From positions 1-64,000 of the forward strand of contig JABSPZ010000005.1 of NCBI GenBank assembly GCA_013213785.1: a DNA stretch of 64,000 bases, in the 5' to 3' direction. Made by a program: the position numbers and the translations under genes. Shown piece by piece: positions 23,612-32,791 of the stretch. This DNA is from Henriciella sp. (GTDB lineage Bacteria > Pseudomonadota > Alphaproteobacteria > Caulobacterales > Hyphomonadaceae). A model generated the notes under the pieces. That model was not told the DNA's origin. It saw only the letters and a list, made by a program, of their open reading frames with translations, and did not search any database. Numbering within the stretch: position 1 is the stretch's first letter; each line of letters starts with the position of its first letter.

Positions 23612-25288
23612 ATGGCTATTCAGACTTCCGTAAATCCAAACTTCGCGCCCAATCCTGATGTCGCATTAGACACAGGCCGGTTACACGAAAAAATCGCGCA
23701 AGCTTTGGTCGAATATGCGGAACAGCCCTTTCTGACGACGGCGCTTCCAACCGGTCACTCTGAAACTACGGACTTTAAAACCGCGATTGCGTCAGCGCAA
23801 AAGCTCGCCAAGTACCTGCGTGAAGATCTCGGCTATGACGAAGGCGATGTTGTCGCGATTCAATCGCCGAATTGCACATCTTACATTGTGTCTCTTCTCG
23901 GCGTCTTCCTCGCTGGATTGAAAGTCACCAATGTGAACCCGCTCTACACGGCGGCTGAAACGCGGCGCCAGTTAAAAGACAGCGGCGCTCGCTGCGTGAT
24001 CGGCTCAACCATCTTCTCAGAAATGATCGAAGAGGCCGTCGAAGGCACCAAGGTCGATAAGCTCATCGCGATCTCAGTCACGGACTTCTTTAAGCCCATG
24101 GCACGCGGCGCGCTAAATTTCTTGCTGCGCAAAGTGAAAAAACTCGATCGTCCGTTCCAAGGTGCGCATTCAACCTTGAACGACATCCTCGCGAACACGA
24201 CTGTGACCGAGATCGACAATTTCGAGCGCGTTTCTGCTTTAGATCCTGAGCGCGATACAATCTATCAGTATTCCGGCGGCACGACGGGTGTCTCGAAGGG
24301 CGTTCGCCTGACTGAGCAGGGGCTGATGAGCAATATCGCTCAATTCACGATAGCGAGTCCGGAGCTGCTCCTAACCCCGAAACAGACCATGTTGCTGGCG
24401 CTGCCTGTCTATCATGTCTTTGGGATGCTGGCCTCTGTGATCGCGATCACCAATGGCGGCCATCTGGTGCTCATTCCGAACCCGCGCCCGCTGACCAATA
24501 TGAAGCCAGCCTTCAAAAAGTTTAAGCCTGACATCTTCCCTGGCGTGAATACGCTGTTTGAGAAGCTGCTCGAAGAAGACTGGTTCCAAGAGTATGGCCA
24601 AAGCATCAAGATCACGATCTCTGGCGCAGCCGCTCTGCATGATCACACGGCCCAGAACTGGATGGCGGCGACGCAGTCGAACATCATCGAAGGCTATGGC
24701 ATGACCGAGGCGACAACACTGATCGCCGTTCGCGATCACTCGGTCAGCAAATCTAGCGGCTCCGCGGGACGCGCTTTCCCAGGAACGGACATTCGGATCC
24801 TGCACAATGACCTTATTACGGAGCAGCCGGGTGTCGTCGGCGAGATCCTGATTTCAGGACCACAGGTCATGAAAGGCTATCTTGGCCGCGAACAGGAAAC
24901 CTCGAATGCCTATCTCGGCGAATGGTTCCGGACCGGCGATATGGGCCGGTTTGATGAAGACGGTGAGCTCTACATTGTCGACCGCTGTAAAGACATGGTG
25001 CTGGTTGGCGGGTTCAATGTGTTCCCGAACGAGGTCGATGGTGTGCTGTCGACCTGCGCCGGCGTCACAGAGGCCGCCGCAGCGGGTATTCGCACCGAGT
25101 CTGGCTCGGAAGAGTTGCATGCTTTTGTCGTGACGTCCGATCCTGAATGCACGGCAGAATCGGTTCTCGCGCACTGCCGAAACGAGCTGACTGGCTACAA
25201 AGTTCCTCGAAAAGTACATTTTATCGAAGAATTGCCAAAAAACCCGATCGGCAAGATTCTTAGGCGCCACCTACAGGATCACGCCTAG
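23612..25288 (+). CDS. fadD: Long-chain fatty acid-CoA ligase
   Basis: 558-residue ANL adenylating enzyme converting free fatty acids to acyl-CoA through an acyl-AMP. The P-loop YSGGTTGVSKGV, the A5 motif EGYGMTEAT, A7 RTGDMGRFDEDGE, A8 hinge YIVDRCKDMVLVGG and the catalytic Lys in NPIGKILRR are all intact. Inner-membrane-associated cytosolic enzyme of beta-oxidation and exogenous fatty-acid use. ATG start; length and motif order are those of FadD, though short- or medium-chain preference is possible. Confidence 0.9.
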   Translation: MAIQTSVNPNFAPNPDVALDTGRLHEKIAQALVEYAEQPFLTTALPTGHSETTDFKTAIASAQKLAKYLREDLGYDEGDVVAIQSPNCTSYIVSLLGVFLAGLKVTNVNPLYTAAETRRQLKDSGARCVIGSTIFSEMIEEAVEGTKVDKLIAISVTDFFKPMARGALNFLLRKVKKLDRPFQGAHSTLNDILANTTVTEIDNFERVSALDPERDTIYQYSGGTTGVSKGVRLTEQGLMSNIAQFTIASPELLLTPKQTMLLALPVYHVFGMLASVIAITNGGHLVLIPNPRPLTNMKPAFKKFKPDIFPGVNTLFEKLLEEDWFQEYGQSIKITISGAAALHDHTAQNWMAATQSNIIEGYGMTEATTLIAVRDHSVSKSSGSAGRAFPGTDIRILHNDLITEQPGVVGEILISGPQVMKGYLGREQETSNAYLGEWFRTGDMGRFDEDGELYIVDRCKDMVLVGGFNVFPNEVDGVLSTCAGVTEAAAAGIRTESGSEELHAFVVTSDPECTAESVLAHCRNELTGYKVPRKVHFIEELPKNPIGKILRRHLQDHA

Positions 25289-25490
25289 GCCACAATTTCT
25301 GCCTTAAAATTGCCCCACCTAAACCTGACTTAGGACATTGCCAGTGCGCCGTAGATGGCATAGATGCCGCGCGGAAATGGTTAATGTTGCTGATTGTTAA
25401 GCGGACCACCCCCTCCCTACAGTGTAATGAATACGCCGTTTGGACGAGGTCGTCAGTTATTAACAGTCCGATGCGGGATGGGTGATAAAG

Positions 25491-27929
25491 ATGAACTTGC
25501 ACACGCGCCTTTTGGCGATTGTTCGGCATCCGAGTAGCTGGTTGGTTGCTATCTGTTTGGTGCTTGTGGTGATGCATCTGCGAAGCTCACCAACGCTTCC
25601 CAACCAATTGCGCGCGATAACGATGTACGACTTCTCGCTCGCGATGAGTTTTGTCGGCGATGATCGCAATGTCGATGTTACGACATTCTTGCCGTCCGAT
25701 GATGAGCGCCAAGACATTGTTCGTGAGAACATTATTTCAGGTCAGCTCCAATTTGATGACCAAACAGATCAGTCCGGTCGCCGCGGCATGTGGTCTGGCG
25801 ATCAGGGCCGCGAGATTCGTTATCATGCGCTGATTACATCCAAGCAGCTGGTTTATGATCTCGATCAATCGCTACAGGTCCCGCAATTCCTTCCCGAACA
25901 GTACAATCAGTATTTGATCGAGGAAGAAGGCATTCAGGTCGGCCATCCAGAGATCCGAGATCTATGGTCGACGATCCAACCGGATGATAGCCGCGAGCTC
26001 GTCCCGGTTCTGACCTCCATTTATGACTATACCTATCAGGGCATCGAGGGTGCGCCATTCAAAGGCTTCACTGACGCCCTGACGGCGCTACGCCTTGGGC
26101 GCGCGAGCTGTAACGGGAAGGGCCGCTTGTTTGTGGCGATCGCCCGCACAAACGGCATTCCAGCACGTCTCGTCGGCGGTGTGATTATGAATGAGGGGTC
26201 TAAGAAGACCTCGCACCAATGGCTTGAAGTTCTGATCGAAGGTCGCTGGGTCCCGTTCGACCCTACCAATGGCCACTTTGCGAGCCTGCCGGAAAACTAT
26301 CTACGTCTATACACCGGCGACCACGCTCTGTTCCGCCACACACGGAACATCAATTTCGACTATCGCTTCACCATCAATCCGGTCAGCCAGTCCCCTGCCC
26401 TGTTTGAGTTTGATGAGAACGAGCCAACGCTGAATCGCTTCAACGCAGCGCAACTCATGCGCCTCACCGGTCTGCCGGAAGAGATGATTGGCGTCTTCTT
26501 GCTATTCCCGCTCGCCGCCCTGGTCACGATCTTCTTGCGCAGCGTGGTTGGCTTGAAAACATTCGGGATCTTTATGCCTATGCTGATCGCGGCGGCCTGT
26601 GTGAACACAGGGCTTTGGCTAGGCCTCGCAACCTTCTCAGGAATTGTCGCATTCGCGATCTTGGCGCTCGCCTATTTCAACAGGTTCAATGTCTTGAAGA
26701 TCCCGCGCCTCGCAGCAGTGATTACGATCTGTACCGTCTTGTTTGTCGGCGTGCTGCTTTGGCTTGGCAACCGCACCAGCTTGCAGTTCGGGATCCTCGC
26801 TCTGTTCCCGGTGGTGATCATTTCCTTCCTAGCAGAGCGCATTCACAACATGCTTGATGACGAGGATTGGAAAGGACTGGCGACGGCCGGCGCCGGAACG
26901 ATCGTTACGATTATCGCCTGTTACATCGTGTTCTCATCGGTTCTGCTGAAAGGCCTATTCGCTTTGATGCCTGAGCTTCTGTTGCTCGTTCTCGGCGTCC
27001 AGCTCGCGATCGGCCAATGGTCCGGCATGCGTCTCCAAGAGTTCTTCCGGTTTCGCTCCATCTTGGACAAAGGCCCGGTGCTTGGCATGAATGCCCGTAA
27101 CCGCCTTCTGATCAACGAGTTGAACTCTAAGGAATTGCTCGACCTCGCCGCCGACAAACTGCGCACGAAAGAGATCCTACAAGCGGCGGACGTTCCTGTC
27201 GCACGCACCTACGCGGTGTGTGAGTCGTTCCGTGACTTGCCAGAGTTTATGAACACGGTTGCCGATTTCGGTTCGTTTGCGCTGAAGCCAAATCGCGGAT
27301 CTCAAGGCAATGGTATTTTGATTATCCGCGAGCGTGACGGCGATAGTTTCATTACTGCCGGCGGTCGCACCTTGAAGCCTGAACAGCTTTCCAAACATGT
27401 CGGTGAAATCCTGCACGGCGCCTATTCTCAGGGCGGTGAGGAGGACTCTGCCTATGTTGAGCCGCTCCTGAAGCAGCACTCTGAAATCAGCAAGATTGCC
27501 GATTTCGGGCTCTCCGATATTCGCGTGATCCTGCATGAAAATCGCCCTGTTTCCGCGATGCTACGTCTGCCGACAAAGAAATCCGGCGGGAAAGCGAACC
27601 TGCACCAAGGTGCGGTTGGTCTCGCCATCGATATCGAAACCGGCAAAATCACCAACGCCGCGCTGCAGGGCCAAACGATTGAAGAGCACCCTGATACGGG
27701 CGCGAAACTGATCGGCGCGAAGATCCCAAAATGGCGTGAACTTGTGGATATCTCCAAGCGCGCCTCGCAAGCGATCCCGCTTGGCTATATCGGTGTTGAT
27801 ATCTGTATCGACCAGGATCGCGGTCCTCTCATTCTGGAAGTCAATGGCCGCCCGGGCATTGAGATCCAGAACGTCCAACAAAAAGGCCTCGTAGAAGACC
27901 TAACGAATCAAGAGCTTGCCCATGCATGA
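25491..27929 (+). CDS. Transglutaminase-like / 7TM / RimK-like ATP-grasp fusion protein
   Basis: 812 residues combining three modules usually encoded separately. (1) An N-terminal signal anchor (about 16-29), then an extracytoplasmic transglutaminase-like domain with Cys207 (GRASCNGKG), His242 (TSHQWLEV) and Asp257 (PFDPTNG), an apparently intact triad, although the relatives are called 'inactive transglutaminases'. (2) About six or seven membrane segments between residues 332 and 510. (3) A cytosolic ATP-grasp ligase, residues about 525-810, with ATP-binding Lys599 (ALKPNRGSQGNG) and the metal-binding LILEVNGRPG. In gammaproteobacteria the separate proteins (alpha-L-glutamate-ligase-like, 7TM transglutaminase) occur with a retropepsin-like zinc protease, which is absent here. 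A peptide or protein amidation role across the membrane is inference. A GTG at 25482 is an alternative start. The downstream TPR gene overlaps by eight bases. Confidence 0.82.
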   Translation: MNLHTRLLAIVRHPSSWLVAICLVLVVMHLRSSPTLPNQLRAITMYDFSLAMSFVGDDRNVDVTTFLPSDDERQDIVRENIISGQLQFDDQTDQSGRRGMWSGDQGREIRYHALITSKQLVYDLDQSLQVPQFLPEQYNQYLIEEEGIQVGHPEIRDLWSTIQPDDSRELVPVLTSIYDYTYQGIEGAPFKGFTDALTALRLGRASCNGKGRLFVAIARTNGIPARLVGGVIMNEGSKKTSHQWLEVLIEGRWVPFDPTNGHFASLPENYLRLYTGDHALFRHTRNINFDYRFTINPVSQSPALFEFDENEPTLNRFNAAQLMRLTGLPEEMIGVFLLFPLAALVTIFLRSVVGLKTFGIFMPMLIAAACVNTGLWLGLATFSGIVAFAILALAYFNRFNVLKIPRLAAVITICTVLFVGVLLWLGNRTSLQFGILALFPVVIISFLAERIHNMLDDEDWKGLATAGAGTIVTIIACYIVFSSVLLKGLFALMPELLLLVLGVQLAIGQWSGMRLQEFFRFRSILDKGPVLGMNARNRLLINELNSKELLDLAADKLRTKEILQAADVPVARTYAVCESFRDLPEFMNTVADFGSFALKPNRGSQGNGILIIRERDGDSFITAGGRTLKPEQLSKHVGEILHGAYSQGGEEDSAYVEPLLKQHSEISKIADFGLSDIRVILHENRPVSAMLRLPTKKSGGKANLHQGAVGLAIDIETGKITNAALQGQTIEEHPDTGAKLIGAKIPKWRELVDISKRASQAIPLGYIGVDICIDQDRGPLILEVNGRPGIEIQNVQQKGLVEDLTNQELAHA

Positions 27930-29808
27930 GCAATCCCCCTTCTTCTCAGCCCCGGCCTTGAGCATCCTGGCGCTGGTCGTCGCGATCTTTGCGCTCGTGG
28001 CGGAGTTTGTTGTTCGCAGCGATGAAGACACGACGATTTCGCGTGCAATTTCGTCAGACGATCAGCAGGAGATTGAAGTCGTTGATACCAGCGATTTATC
28101 AGAGGATTTCCAAGCTGATCTCGTTCAGATTGTTCAAGATACATCGCTCTCGCCGCTCTCTTATGACCGGTTGCAAACGACCCCATTCTTTCGCCGTGCG
28201 AGCGATGCGGATAAGCCGAAATTTGCGGCGCATATCGGTGAACTCCTCACCTCTCGGAAGCGGTTTGAGGAAGCGATTGAAGTGCTGCGCGGATTGCAGC
28301 CGGAACAGCGGATCGAGCATGGCGCGTCTTTCTCATATGCGCTGGCTTTTCGTGGTGCCGACCGGATTGAAGCGGCAATTCAAGCCTATGCGACACACCT
28401 GGCGGCGAACCCAAACCACAATCCGGGTTACGTGAATTACGGGATCTTGCTTGCAGAAACCGGGCAGCATGAAGAAGCGGTGCGAGTGTTTGAGCGCTCA
28501 GTGGATATCACCAGCTCATCCCGTAAAGGCAAATCGCTCTCTTTGCTGGGCCAATCTCAAGTTGAGCTTGGACTGTATGAAGAGGCGATCGACGCTTTTG
28601 ATAAGTCGATCCAATTCCGCCCCGATAGCGGTCCGACCTGGCGCCGCTTTGCGACGGCCAAAGCGCGATCCGGCTTGTATCCAAGTGAAGAGATTGAAGC
28701 AGATTACCAACGCGCCCTCGCCTTGGCGCCGGACAGCGCGGTGACCCTAACCGACTGGGCCGAATTTAACTTCTCATTCGGTCGTTTCGAAACTGCATTG
28801 CCAATGTTTCGCGAGGCCAGCACCCAAGCGCAGAATGATTTTGACATCCTGTTCTCGCGCTCCGTGAACCTGATGGCATCCGAGCGTCCTCGCGCGGCCC
28901 GCCAAGTCATCCGCCGGATGGCGAATGTGGAAATGTCTTCAGAGCAGGCGCTTCTTCTAAAAGCCCTCCAAGAAGCGAGCGGTGTGATCCGTCCACCAAC
29001 CGTGGAGACTAAGGATGAAGTTTGCATCGCGCGCGGTGAAACTGAGCGTCTGATTTACACGTGTCTGTTGTTGCAACTCGAGCTGGATAATCTTGAGGCT
29101 GCCTCTGATATCGCGTCCGAGCTGCCTGAAACGTCTGTCTTTACGCAACCTGCGGCGTTCGCACTGGCGCGCTATGAATACAGACAAGGCTCGCCGGAAA
29201 TGGCTGCTGAGCGTCTTGATATCTTGCTCACAAAGAACCCACAAAGCCCGCTTTTCTGGCTCTACAAAGCACGTAGCCTCGCGGTCAGCGAGCAAAACGA
29301 TGAAGCTCTTATGGCATTCGGGAAAGCACTCGAGCTCAACCCAGAAAGTCGCAAGACAACGCTCGAAATGAGTGATCATCTCATGGTTATGGAATTCTAC
29401 GAGCAGGCGGAAGAAATCCTGATGAGCTACTTGCTCGTGAATCCGAACGATGCGCCAATCTTGCTCGCATTGGCGGGAGTTCAAGAAGCGGCGGGCGCTC
29501 CTGAAGCAGCAGAAGAAACTTTGCTTCAGCTGATGGATATGAGCGAAGAAGACGACGCGGAAACCACTCAAAAGCTGGTTGCCGTCCAGGTCAGCCTGGA
29601 TAAGTTTGCCGATGCCTTGGCAAATGCAGACAATCTGCTTGAGCAAGATCCAGCGAATATAGAAGTGCGCCGTCTTCGTGTCGAAGCGCTTACAGCGTTG
29701 GGTGAGGATGAAGAGGCTGAAGCTGAACTCGATCGGATCCGCCGTCTAGAACCGACTGAGACAACCGAGGAAGCGACGGCAACAGAATTCGCAGCCTCTG
29801 CGCCCTAA
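27922..29808 (+). CDS. Membrane-anchored TPR protein
   Basis: 628 residues. A single N-terminal membrane helix (SILALVVAIFALVAEFVV) is followed by an acidic linker and then many TPR-like helical pairs (for example NPGYVNYGILLAETGQHEEA and SLLGQSQVELGLYEEAIDAF, and NPESRKTTLEMSDHLMVMEF). Predicted periplasmic scaffold. Its ATG lies inside the last codons of the ATP-grasp fusion gene (eight-base overlap), so the two are translationally coupled and very likely work together, perhaps with the TPR array presenting the substrate. Acidic low-complexity tail (EDEEAEAEL, TEEATATEFA). No enzymatic motif. Confidence 0.8.
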   Translation: MHEQSPFFSAPALSILALVVAIFALVAEFVVRSDEDTTISRAISSDDQQEIEVVDTSDLSEDFQADLVQIVQDTSLSPLSYDRLQTTPFFRRASDADKPKFAAHIGELLTSRKRFEEAIEVLRGLQPEQRIEHGASFSYALAFRGADRIEAAIQAYATHLAANPNHNPGYVNYGILLAETGQHEEAVRVFERSVDITSSSRKGKSLSLLGQSQVELGLYEEAIDAFDKSIQFRPDSGPTWRRFATAKARSGLYPSEEIEADYQRALALAPDSAVTLTDWAEFNFSFGRFETALPMFREASTQAQNDFDILFSRSVNLMASERPRAARQVIRRMANVEMSSEQALLLKALQEASGVIRPPTVETKDEVCIARGETERLIYTCLLLQLELDNLEAASDIASELPETSVFTQPAAFALARYEYRQGSPEMAAERLDILLTKNPQSPLFWLYKARSLAVSEQNDEALMAFGKALELNPESRKTTLEMSDHLMVMEFYEQAEEILMSYLLVNPNDAPILLALAGVQEAAGAPEAAEETLLQLMDMSEEDDAETTQKLVAVQVSLDKFADALANADNLLEQDPANIEVRRLRVEALTALGEDEEAEAELDRIRRLEPTETTEEATATEFAASAP

Positions 29809-29814
29809 CAGATT

Positions 29815-29840
29815 TGCGGAGCGATGAAGGTTGCTCCGCA
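29815..29840. terminator. Bidirectional hairpin between TPR and DUF465 genes
   Basis: TGCGGAGC and GCTCCGCA pair perfectly (eight pairs, ten-base loop) in the 39-base convergent gap. T-rich bases follow on each side (TTCGGGTTT on plus). Plausibly ends both transcripts. Confidence 0.6.
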
Positions 29841-29847
29841 TTCGGGT

Positions 29848-30108
29848 TTAGCGGGTTAAACGCGTGAAGCTTCCTGGCTGCAGCATGGAATAGAGCTGAT
29901 CTTTCAGCATCATCCGTTCTCGGCGGAGTGCGAATTCGGTCATATCTGCGACCGGTTCAATGCGTTCTTCCATCCGGTGAATGGTGCGATTGATCTCATG
30001 ATACCGATCGGCCAGTTTCGCGAAATGTGGACTGGTGCGGCGCATTTCCTGAATTCGCGTTTTATCGTTCGGGAAATCGTCAGCAAGTTCGTGTGGGGTA
30101 TGGCTCAT
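29848..30108 (-). CDS. YdcH/DUF465 family protein
   Basis: 86-residue all-helical protein. The RTSPHFAKLADRYHEINRTIHRME segment and the basic ALRRERMMLKDQLYSML tail are the DUF465 pattern (Leu-x-x-x-H-x-x-Leu-D ... Lys-x-x-Lys-Leu-x-Leu-K-D-x-I). Function unknown in all members. Its ribosome-binding site lies within a hairpin (see 30115-30148), and ftsK is upstream, about 86 bases away. Confidence 0.85.
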   Translation of the reverse strand: MSHTPHELADDFPNDKTRIQEMRRTSPHFAKLADRYHEINRTIHRMEERIEPVADMTEFALRRERMMLKDQLYSMLQPGSFTRLTR

Positions 30109-30114
30109 AACAAA

Positions 30115-30148
30115 CGGCTCCTCTGGTGGTTTGAGACCAGAGGAGCCG
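30115..30148 (-). promoter_or_regulatory. Hairpin sequestering the DUF465 ribosome-binding site
   Basis: A perfect 13-pair inverted repeat (CGGCTCCTCTGGT / ACCAGAGGAGCCG, extendable by one A-T pair) with an 8-base loop lies 45 bases past the ftsK stop. Read on the minus strand, the 3' arm contains GAGGAG, nine bases before the DUF465 ATG, then TTTGTT. It could terminate ftsK transcripts, mask translation of DUF465, or both. Confidence 0.7.
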
Positions 30149-30193
30149 TAATTTTGTCAGCCGTCACTTAGGACTATTGCTTATACCGCTGGG

Positions 30194-32572
30194 TTATTCG
30201 GGGTCAGTTGGCTTCAATATCGTCCGCTTCCCAGCATGGTTTGGCGCGGAGATCACGCCTGCGTCTTCCAAGCGCTCGATCAAGGTGGCGGCTTTGTTGT
30301 AGCCGACTTTGAGACGGCGCTGCAGATAGCTGGTTGAGGCGCGCTTATCGCCGAGAACAATCGCCATGGCCTGTGCGTAGAGGTCTTCGTCCTTGTCGCC
30401 GGTCGACGTGCCGAGCATCGCGTCCATGATGACGCTGCCAGTGCCTTCATCAGGCTCCTCGAGGACTTCTGGATTATAGTCCGGCTCCCCGCCATTTTCA
30501 CGCAACCAGTCGACGACCGCTTGCACTTCGTCATCCGATACGAACGGGCCGTGACAGCGTTGAGACTTAATACCTGCGGCTTGATAGAGCAGGTCGCCCA
30601 TGCCGAGGAGCTGCTCCGCGCCTTGCTCGCCCAAAATGGTGCGAGAGTCGATTTTTGTCGTCACCATGTAAGAGATACGGGTCGGGAAGTTGGCCTTAAT
30701 CGTCCCGGTAATCACGTCCACGGACGGACGCTGTGTTGCGGTGATCAGGTGAATGCCAGCCGCCCGCGCCATTTGTGCGAGGCGTTGGACGCAGCCTTCA
30801 ATCTCTTTGCCGGCCACCATCATCAGGTCGGCCATCTCATCGATAACGATGACGAGATTTGGAACATGATCCAGAGGTAGGATCTCGGTTTCATATTGTG
30901 GCTTGCCGCGATCATCGAAACCGGTCTGGACCTTGCGGGTCATGTGCTCACCACGCTTGCGGAACTCGGCCGCTTTCTTGTTGAAGCCAGATAGGTTCCG
31001 AACACCGGCTTTCGACATCAACTCATAGCGCATTTCCATCTCGCGCACCGCCCATTGCAGCGCCAGAACCGCTTTTTTCGGATCTGTCACCACCGGCGAT
31101 AAGAGGTGCGGAATGCCCTCATAAATGCTGAGTTCCAGCATTTTCGGGTCGATGAAGATGAAGCGGCATTCTTCAGGCGGGAGCTTGAAGATTAGCGACA
31201 GGATCATCGCGTTAACGCCGACCGATTTACCAGAGCCGGTTGTCCCCGCAATGAGCAAGTGAGGCATCTTTGCCAGCTCAACGACGGTTGGCGCGCCGCC
31301 AATATCCTCGCCGAGCGCCATCGGGAGCGCTGCTTTGGTCTTGGTATAGGCCTCATTGTCGAGGAGCGAGCGGAGATAAACCGTCTGGCGCTCTTCGTTT
31401 GGTAGCTCGATACCAATTGCGTTTTTTCCTGGAACAACGGCAATCCGGCAGGAAACTGCGCTCATTGAACGGGCGACATCGTCTGCGAGAGAGATGACGC
31501 GGGCGGATTTCACACCAGCTGCAGGCTCGAGTTCAAATAGGGTGACCACCGGGCCTGGGCGAACTTCGCGGATACGGCCACGGACCCCAAACTCGCGAAG
31601 GACTTCAGCCAAGCGGTTGGCTTTCTGAAGCAGAGCGTCTTCGTCAATCTCGTTGCGCTGTACTGGCGGCAATTGCAGCAGATCCATCGGTGGAACTTTT
31701 GCGCCGCGCGCCTTTCGGCTGCGCTTTACCTGGGTCTTCGGCACCGTCGCAGACCGCGGCGCCATGACAGTCAGGGATTTCGGAGCTTCAGGCCCTGCGG
31801 CAGAGGCAACAGAAGGGCTCTCCACAGTGTCTTCGACGTCGGCATAGTCGGCAGCCTGGAGGGCTGTCTCAGACTCATTTGAACGGCGAATTTGTAGTCC
31901 GTCTGGTGCATCGACTGCGGCTGCGTGCGCGCGCCGGCGCTTGAACCGGCTGAGAAGTCCGCCTGCTTGACGCGCCGCGCGGGCGCTCGATTGGCTTGCA
32001 GCGGCCTGCAAGAGGCGCGCATCGCCGCGTCGGAAGCCGAGCGCTGCAAATGCGCAGGTCAAGGCGAGGCCGCCCGCCAGTAGGCCTGCTAGCAATTCTG
32101 GCATAGGAAGAAGCAATGCCTTGAACGGCATAACCGAGAGATCGTGGAGCCCGTCACCAATCATGCCGCCAAGGCCAGCCCGAAGCGGCCATGAGGTTGG
32201 AACCGGCCAAGAGGCGAAACAGGCTGCGGAAAGCGGGACAAAAGCCATTCCGAGCATCCATCGACGGACTTTCGGGGCGCCGATTAAAACCGCGCGCATG
32301 GCTCCGCCAATCATCAAAGCAAGACCTGCGACCCAAGCAGACCAGCCAAGCAATTGCCGCATCAGATCAGCGAACACGGCGCCACCTGAGCCAAACAGGT
32401 TGGTTACGCTGCGATTGGTGGCGGCGTTCCAGCTTGGATCCAATGGGTCATAAGTTCCCACACTGCCGCAAATAAACACGCCCAAAGCAAAAGCACCGGT
32501 TCCAGTTATGATGCGCCAAACAGGATCTGAGGCTTCTCGGATCTGCGCGCTGTCTGCGATTGTATTCGCCAT
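30194..32572 (-). CDS. ftsK: DNA translocase FtsK
   Basis: 792-residue septal DNA pump that segregates chromosome termini and activates XerCD recombination. An N-terminal membrane domain with about four helices (for example ITGTGAFALGVFICGSV) anchors it at the divisome; a Ser/Arg/Pro-rich linker (about 200-290) follows. The motor contains Walker A AGTTGSGKSVGVN and Walker B LVIVIDEMADLMMV, and the C-terminal winged-helix gamma domain (SYLQRRLKVGYNKAATLIERLE) reads KOPS/dif-proximal sequence. Shorter linker than E. coli FtsK, typical for alphaproteobacteria. Confidence 0.96.
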   Translation of the reverse strand: MANTIADSAQIREASDPVWRIITGTGAFALGVFICGSVGTYDPLDPSWNAATNRSVTNLFGSGGAVFADLMRQLLGWSAWVAGLALMIGGAMRAVLIGAPKVRRWMLGMAFVPLSAACFASWPVPTSWPLRAGLGGMIGDGLHDLSVMPFKALLLPMPELLAGLLAGGLALTCAFAALGFRRGDARLLQAAASQSSARAARQAGGLLSRFKRRRAHAAAVDAPDGLQIRRSNESETALQAADYADVEDTVESPSVASAAGPEAPKSLTVMAPRSATVPKTQVKRSRKARGAKVPPMDLLQLPPVQRNEIDEDALLQKANRLAEVLREFGVRGRIREVRPGPVVTLFELEPAAGVKSARVISLADDVARSMSAVSCRIAVVPGKNAIGIELPNEERQTVYLRSLLDNEAYTKTKAALPMALGEDIGGAPTVVELAKMPHLLIAGTTGSGKSVGVNAMILSLIFKLPPEECRFIFIDPKMLELSIYEGIPHLLSPVVTDPKKAVLALQWAVREMEMRYELMSKAGVRNLSGFNKKAAEFRKRGEHMTRKVQTGFDDRGKPQYETEILPLDHVPNLVIVIDEMADLMMVAGKEIEGCVQRLAQMARAAGIHLITATQRPSVDVITGTIKANFPTRISYMVTTKIDSRTILGEQGAEQLLGMGDLLYQAAGIKSQRCHGPFVSDDEVQAVVDWLRENGGEPDYNPEVLEEPDEGTGSVIMDAMLGTSTGDKDEDLYAQAMAIVLGDKRASTSYLQRRLKVGYNKAATLIERLEDAGVISAPNHAGKRTILKPTDPE

Positions 32573-32680
32573 AATCTACACTCCGGTCACTTGGGACGTT
32601 CTGAACCAAAAATGAAATTACAGGCTTGGCCTTAAAACGGCGCTAACAGACGAGAGATTGCGGCGAGGATTCAGCAGGGC

Positions 32681-32713
32681 AAAAAAATCCCCCGGTCGCA
32701 AAGGCGCCGGGGG
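32681..32713 (-). terminator. Intrinsic terminator of amtB
   Basis: CCCCCGG / CCGGGGG plus an inner CGC/GCG pairing; on the minus strand the 3' arm is followed by ATTTTTTT, a textbook rho-independent terminator. Confidence 0.88.
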
Positions 32714-32727
32714 AAAGTCGGGAGGAA

Positions 32728-32751
32728 ACGCTTCCAAACAAAGGGAAGCGT
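32728..32751 (-). repeat. Second hairpin between ftsK and amtB
   Basis: ACGCTTCC / GGAAGCGT, eight perfect pairs with an eight-base loop. Lies between the amtB stop and its main terminator; probably part of the transcript 3' end. Confidence 0.6.
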
Positions 32752-32755
32752 AGAA

Positions 32756-32786
32756 TTGCCCGCGATAGCTCGGCCATCGCGGGCAA
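32756..32786 (-). repeat. 11-pair inverted repeat just past the amtB stop
   Basis: TTGCCCGCGAT / ATCGCGGGCAA, perfect, nine-base loop, six bases beyond the amtB stop. First of three consecutive hairpins in the 3' region of amtB; may protect the mRNA from exonucleases. Confidence 0.65.
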
Positions 32787-32791
32787 ACTGG

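Noticed and set aside
30194-30280. Possible second terminator inside the ftsK 3' end
   Set aside because: The apparent repeats are within conserved coding sequence for the gamma domain.
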